In this document: positions 5,940 to 8,896 of the stretch, one piece after another
How the letters are laid out: the number at the start of each line of letters is the position of its first letter
Position numbering within the stretch: position 1 is the first letter of the stretch
Translations under genes and position numbers: made by a program
Notes under the pieces: generated by a model
Seen by the model: only the letters and a program-made list of their open reading frames with translations
Database searches by the model: none
What the model was told of the DNA's origin: nothing
Origin: Victivallales bacterium
Lineage (GTDB): Bacteria > Verrucomicrobiota > Lentisphaeria > Oligosphaerales > Lenti-02
Reading direction: 5' to 3'
DNA: 8,896 nt
Assembly (NCBI GenBank): GCA_018648945.1
Contig: JABGQJ010000288.1
Location: forward strand, 1 to 8,896

Positions 5940-7661
5940 ATGACCTCAAGCACCAATGACAGTTCCCTGCAATGGTGGCGCGAAGCGCGCTTTGGCCTGT
6001 TCATCCACTGGGGTGTCTACGCCGTGCCGGCGGGCACGTGGCAAGGGCAGCAGATCCCCAGTCTTGGCGAGTGGATCATGCGCAACGCCAAGATCCCCAT
6101 CACCGAGTACGAGGCGCTTGGCGACCAGTTCAACCCCGTGAAGTTCAGCGCCGACGAGTGGGTGCGCATCGCCGCCCAGGCGGGAATGAAGTACCTGGTC
6201 ATCACCAGCAAGCACCACGACGGCTTCTGCATGTTCCGCTCCCCGAGCAACCCCTACAACATCGTGGACGCCACGCCCTTCGACCGCGATCCCATGGCGG
6301 AACTGGCCAAGGCCTGTGCCAAGTACGGACTCAAGCTCTGCTTCTACTACTCCCAGGCGCAGGACTGGCACGCGCCCGGCGGCGCCGGCCACTGGGAAGA
6401 AGCCAACGGCAAAGGCTGGCACAGCGCCGATTCCTACACCCGTCCTGCCGAGGACTTCGCCCAGTACCTGGAAGATGTGGTCAAGCCCAATCTTCAGGAG
6501 CTCCTCACTCAGTACGGCCCCATCGGCCTCATCTGGTTCGACACGCCGGTCATCATCACGCGCGAACAGAGCGAAGATCTGCGTGACTACGTGCACAGCC
6601 TCCAACCCAACTGCCTGGTCAGTGGCCGCGTCGGCCACGATGTGGGCGACTACGGCAGCATGGGCGACAATCAGATTCCCGTGGGCCGCGTCCAGGGCGA
6701 CTGGGAAACTCCCGCCACTCTCAACGACACCTGGGGTTACAAGGACTACGACCACAACTGGAAGAGCGCCGACAAGCTGATCTACCTGTTGGTCGATCTC
6801 GCCAGCAAGGGTGTCAACTACCTGCTCAACGTCGGCCCTACTGGCGAAGGCCTGATCCCCCAGCCCAGTATCGACCTGCTCCGCGAGATTGGCGGCTGGA
6901 TGGACATCAATGGCGAGGCGATCCACGGCAGCCAGGCCAGTCCCTACCCCTATGAGTTCGACTGGGGCCGCCTGACCCAGAAAGGCAACGCCCTCTACCT
7001 GCTGGTCACTAGCTGGCCCGCCGATGGTGCCCTGACCCTCCCAGGCCTGCGCAGTCAGGTGCTGAGTGCGCAACTGCTGGCCGATCCCGCCGCCCCTGTC
7101 GAGGTCCAGCAGACGCGCGATGGGGAGTGGCACGAAACGAGACTCGTCCTGCCCCCCTCTGCTCCTGGTGCCTACGTCTCGGTCCTCAAGCTCGAACTCG
7201 ACGGCGGCGTGGATGTGGACGCGTCCCCGCTGCAGCAGGCCGATGGGCGCGTGGTGCTCCCCGCCCACATGGCCGCAACCACTGGCGGTGTCAGCATCGA
7301 CCGTGGCGGCATGAGCACTGGCTGGCGTTCCACCGAAGACTCCCTGGCCTGGTCCCTGCGGATCAAGCAGGGCGGTCGCTTCCGTGTGGAGTTCATCTGC
7401 GCCAGTGCGGGCCACGGCGCGGTCTGGAAGGGCGGTCACGAGGTCGCTTTCAACATCGCTGGCCACACCGTCGCCGGCCTGCTCGTCAAGCACCGTGACA
7501 GCGACAGTCCCCGAGCCCAGCACCACCCCGAGGCCGTCTGTGTTCTCGGCGAGGTGGAATTGCCCGAGGCGCGCAGTTGGGATGCCACCGTCCAGGCCCT
7601 TGGCTTCGCCGAGGGTTCCCAGCTTCGCCTGGCTGAAATCCAGCTTGTTCCCCTCCCATGA
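5940..7661 (+). CDS. Alpha-L-fucosidase, glycoside hydrolase family 29, with C-terminal beta-rich domain
   Basis: This enzyme is predicted to release terminal alpha-L-fucose with retention of configuration. It has 573 aa. The GH29 barrel starts at once: WWREARFGLFIHWG (12-25), then SKHHDGF (90-96) with the active-site histidines. GLIWFDTP (196-203) carries the likely nucleophile Asp201, and WETPATLNDTWGY (255-267) and VNYLLNVGPTGEG (292-304) are family-typical. A short beta-rich region follows, then a separate C-terminal domain (about 437-573) that looks like a carbohydrate-binding beta-sandwich, with W462 and W471 and an alternating strand pattern. The N-terminus has no hydrophobic run, so I expect a cytoplasmic enzyme, although most characterised bacterial GH29 proteins are exported. 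The TIM-barrel gene starts 4 bp after its stop, indicating co-transcription. Specificity (fucosyl linkage, or another deoxy sugar) cannot be read from the sequence. Confidence 0.92.
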   Translation: MTSSTNDSSLQWWREARFGLFIHWGVYAVPAGTWQGQQIPSLGEWIMRNAKIPITEYEALGDQFNPVKFSADEWVRIAAQAGMKYLVITSKHHDGFCMFRSPSNPYNIVDATPFDRDPMAELAKACAKYGLKLCFYYSQAQDWHAPGGAGHWEEANGKGWHSADSYTRPAEDFAQYLEDVVKPNLQELLTQYGPIGLIWFDTPVIITREQSEDLRDYVHSLQPNCLVSGRVGHDVGDYGSMGDNQIPVGRVQGDWETPATLNDTWGYKDYDHNWKSADKLIYLLVDLASKGVNYLLNVGPTGEGLIPQPSIDLLREIGGWMDINGEAIHGSQASPYPYEFDWGRLTQKGNALYLLVTSWPADGALTLPGLRSQVLSAQLLADPAAPVEVQQTRDGEWHETRLVLPPSAPGAYVSVLKLELDGGVDVDASPLQQADGRVVLPAHMAATTGGVSIDRGGMSTGWRSTEDSLAWSLRIKQGGRFRVEFICASAGHGAVWKGGHEVAFNIAGHTVAGLLVKHRDSDSPRAQHHPEAVCVLGEVELPEARSWDATVQALGFAEGSQLRLAEIQLVPLP

Positions 7662-7665
7662 TCCC

Positions 7666-8463
7666 ATGAATCCAATCAGCATGATGGCATGGCGAATCGG
7701 CGACCTGCTCGATATGGGCGAGCAGGTCGATTGGGTCGAGGCGAACGGGTTCGATGGGATCAGCCTCCACGGCAGTGCAGGCACCCCCGGCCAGTGGCGC
7801 GGTATCGACCCCGCTGCCTGCCCGCCGGCAGCACGGGCACAGTGGCGGGACCGCCTGGCCTGCTTCCGTGCCCGTGAGATTCACGCGCCCTTCGGCGCGG
7901 TGATGCAGGGCACCGACTGCACGGCCGCGCTGGCGGTCCTCACGGAGACTCTCACCTTTGCTGGCGACCTGGGGGCGGATATCGTCACCGTCCACGGCGA
8001 AGTCCCCCGCGACCGATCCGCCCTTCCCGTATGGGGCGAGGCCATTCGCCAGCTTGCGGCTCTGGCCCGTGAGAGCCAGGTCACGGTCGGGCTGGAGCTG
8101 ACCTCGGGCTTCACGGAAGTCATCGACCTGGCCGAGCCGAATCTCGGCATCACCCTCGATGTGGGCCATATGTACCACCGCAATGCCGGTCCACTGGTCC
8201 CTTTTGCGGGTGACTTGGGTGCGGTGGTGCGCTTGCTGGGCAGCAAACTGGTGCATCTGCACCTCCACGATGTCGTCGGGGACACCGACCACGTGATGCC
8301 CGGTACCGGTTGCGTGGACTACCAAGGGCTCTTTGCCGCCCTCCACGAGATCAACTACCAGAGCATGTTCTGCCTGGAACTGAACCCCGACCGGGTGAGC
8401 CCGGCGGGCATTTCCCAGAGCCGGGAATGGGTGGCGGAACGCTGGCAGGAAGCCGCCCCGTGA
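7666..8463 (+). CDS. Sugar phosphate isomerase/epimerase-like TIM-barrel protein (AP endonuclease 2 fold)
   Basis: This 265-aa protein has the xylose isomerase-like TIM-barrel fold, a family of sugar isomerases, epimerases and related metal enzymes. Likely metal ligands appear in the expected order on the strands: Glu144 in GLELT, Asp165 and His168 in TLDVGH, His201 in LHLHD and Glu238 in CLELN; His110 in TVHGE is a further candidate. The N-terminal part SMMAWRIGD and VEANGFDGISLHG fits the first strands of the fold. The length is normal for the family. The start at 7666 is 4 bp after the fucosidase stop and has no clear ribosome binding site, so translational coupling is likely; ATG 7681 is an alternative. 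The gene ends inside the next start codon. With a fucosidase upstream, isomerisation or epimerisation of fucose or a linked sugar is a reasonable guess, but the substrate is unknown. Confidence 0.85.
   Translation: MNPISMMAWRIGDLLDMGEQVDWVEANGFDGISLHGSAGTPGQWRGIDPAACPPAARAQWRDRLACFRAREIHAPFGAVMQGTDCTAALAVLTETLTFAGDLGADIVTVHGEVPRDRSALPVWGEAIRQLAALARESQVTVGLELTSGFTEVIDLAEPNLGITLDVGHMYHRNAGPLVPFAGDLGAVVRLLGSKLVHLHLHDVVGDTDHVMPGTGCVDYQGLFAALHEINYQSMFCLELNPDRVSPAGISQSREWVAERWQEAAP
8447..8452 (+). promoter_or_regulatory. Ribosome binding site AGGAAG supporting a GTG start
   Basis: AGGAAG lies inside the end of the TIM-barrel gene, 7 bp before GTG 8460. It supports the non-ATG start of the metallophosphoesterase. 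Confidence 0.6.
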
Positions 8464-8896
8464 AGCGCTTGATCCTGGCCGATATCCACGCCAATCTGCC
8501 CGCCTTCGAGGCCGTGATGCGGGATGCGCCGGCAGTGGATGAGATCCTCTTCTTGGGGGACATCGTCGGCTACGGGCCGCATCCCGCAGAGTGCGTCGAT
8601 CTGCTTCGCGATCTCGCCCCCGTCGCCATTCTCGGCAACCATGATGCCGAGCTCCTCCAGCGAGCTCAGCAAACCGAGTGGTCCAACTCCCCCCACTGCC
8701 TCTGGCTTCGCTGGACCATCGAGCGCCTGTCTCCGGAGCAGGTGGCCTACCTCCAGTCCCTCCCGACAGCCCTGCAGATCCAGTCCGGCCCGGCAAGCGT
8801 CACCGTGATCCATCAGACGCCAGGCCGCAACTACCTTCGCCCCAGTAGCAACCAGGAGGAGGTCGCCGAGGCCTTGCACGGCGTGCCGGGGACGCT
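8460..8896 (+). CDS. Calcineurin-like metallophosphoesterase, N-terminal part (3' end outside window)
   Basis: This is a predicted two-metal phosphoesterase. The frame is open from GTG 8460 to the window edge, giving 145 residues. The metal-binding motifs are complete as far as they go: Asp8 and His10 in ADIHAN, Asp34 in FLGDIVGYGP, Asn60-His61-Asp62 in LGNHD, and His118 in VIHQTPG. The GDxVGYGP form is typical of the single-domain bacterial phosphodiesterases related to YfcE and the class III cyclic nucleotide phosphodiesterases; the natural substrate is not evident. GTG overlaps the TGA of the TIM-barrel gene by the four bases GTGA, so the genes are translationally coupled. A lid helix region with Trp74, Trp82 and Trp85 follows the GNHD motif. 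No stop codon or C-terminal metal motif (GHTH-type) is yet seen. Confidence 0.88.
   Translation, partial: MKRLILADIHANLPAFEAVMRDAPAVDEILFLGDIVGYGPHPAECVDLLRDLAPVAILGNHDAELLQRAQQTEWSNSPHCLWLRWTIERLSPEQVAYLQSLPTALQIQSGPASVTVIHQTPGRNYLRPSSNQEEVAEALHGVPGT

Noticed and set aside
5946..7784. A 612-codon open frame on the minus strand across the fucosidase gene
   Set aside because: It lies opposite a gene with clear GH29 motifs. The translation is rich in Val, Gly, Ala and Asp, as expected from the reverse complement of high-GC codons, and has no recognisable motif.
8355..8879. Minus-strand open frame at the right end
   Set aside because: It overlaps the metallophosphoesterase, whose D-x-H, GD and GNHD motifs on the plus strand are clear. 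The minus-strand frame has no motif.

Overview
The window is a GC-rich, densely coded stretch of bacterial chromosome. Every gene I can support lies on the plus strand, and the longest gap between genes is 188 bp. Strong Shine-Dalgarno (SD) sequences and short or overlapping gene junctions are bacterial. The mix of genes (class II lysyl-tRNA synthetase, MoxR/DUF58/transglutaminase cluster, family GH29 fucosidase, xylose-isomerase-like TIM barrel) would fit the Planctomycetes-Verrucomicrobia-Lentisphaerae group or a similar environmental lineage. That placement is an inference from gene content only and is weak. No rRNA, tRNA, CRISPR array, transposase or phage gene is visible.

Region 1 (1-555) is the C-terminal part of lysyl-tRNA synthetase, ending in the class II motif 3. 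Region 2 (591-5853) is an envelope-type module. It begins with a MoxR AAA+ ATPase carrying an N-terminal FHA (phosphothreonine-binding) domain. A membrane-anchored DUF58 protein follows 26 bp later. After a 188-bp spacer with hairpins comes a large membrane transglutaminase with a C-terminal DUF4129-like domain. MoxR, DUF58 and transglutaminase neighbours are a known combination. The fused FHA domain is the unusual part and suggests that Ser/Thr phosphorylation controls the ATPase.

Region 3 (5940-8896) is a tightly packed three-gene unit: a GH29 alpha-L-fucosidase without a signal peptide, a sugar-phosphate isomerase/epimerase-like TIM-barrel protein 4 bp later, and a metallophosphoesterase. 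The last gene starts at a GTG overlapping the previous stop codon and runs off the window. Together they suggest intracellular handling of fucosylated sugars, with the phosphoesterase perhaps co-transcribed for another reason.

I see no clear new defence or mobile system. The best candidates for follow-up are the FHA-MoxR fusion, the hairpin-rich spacer at about 3201-3280, the interlocking inverted repeats at 5855-5918 before the fucosidase, and the cytoplasmic fucosidase/TIM-barrel pair.
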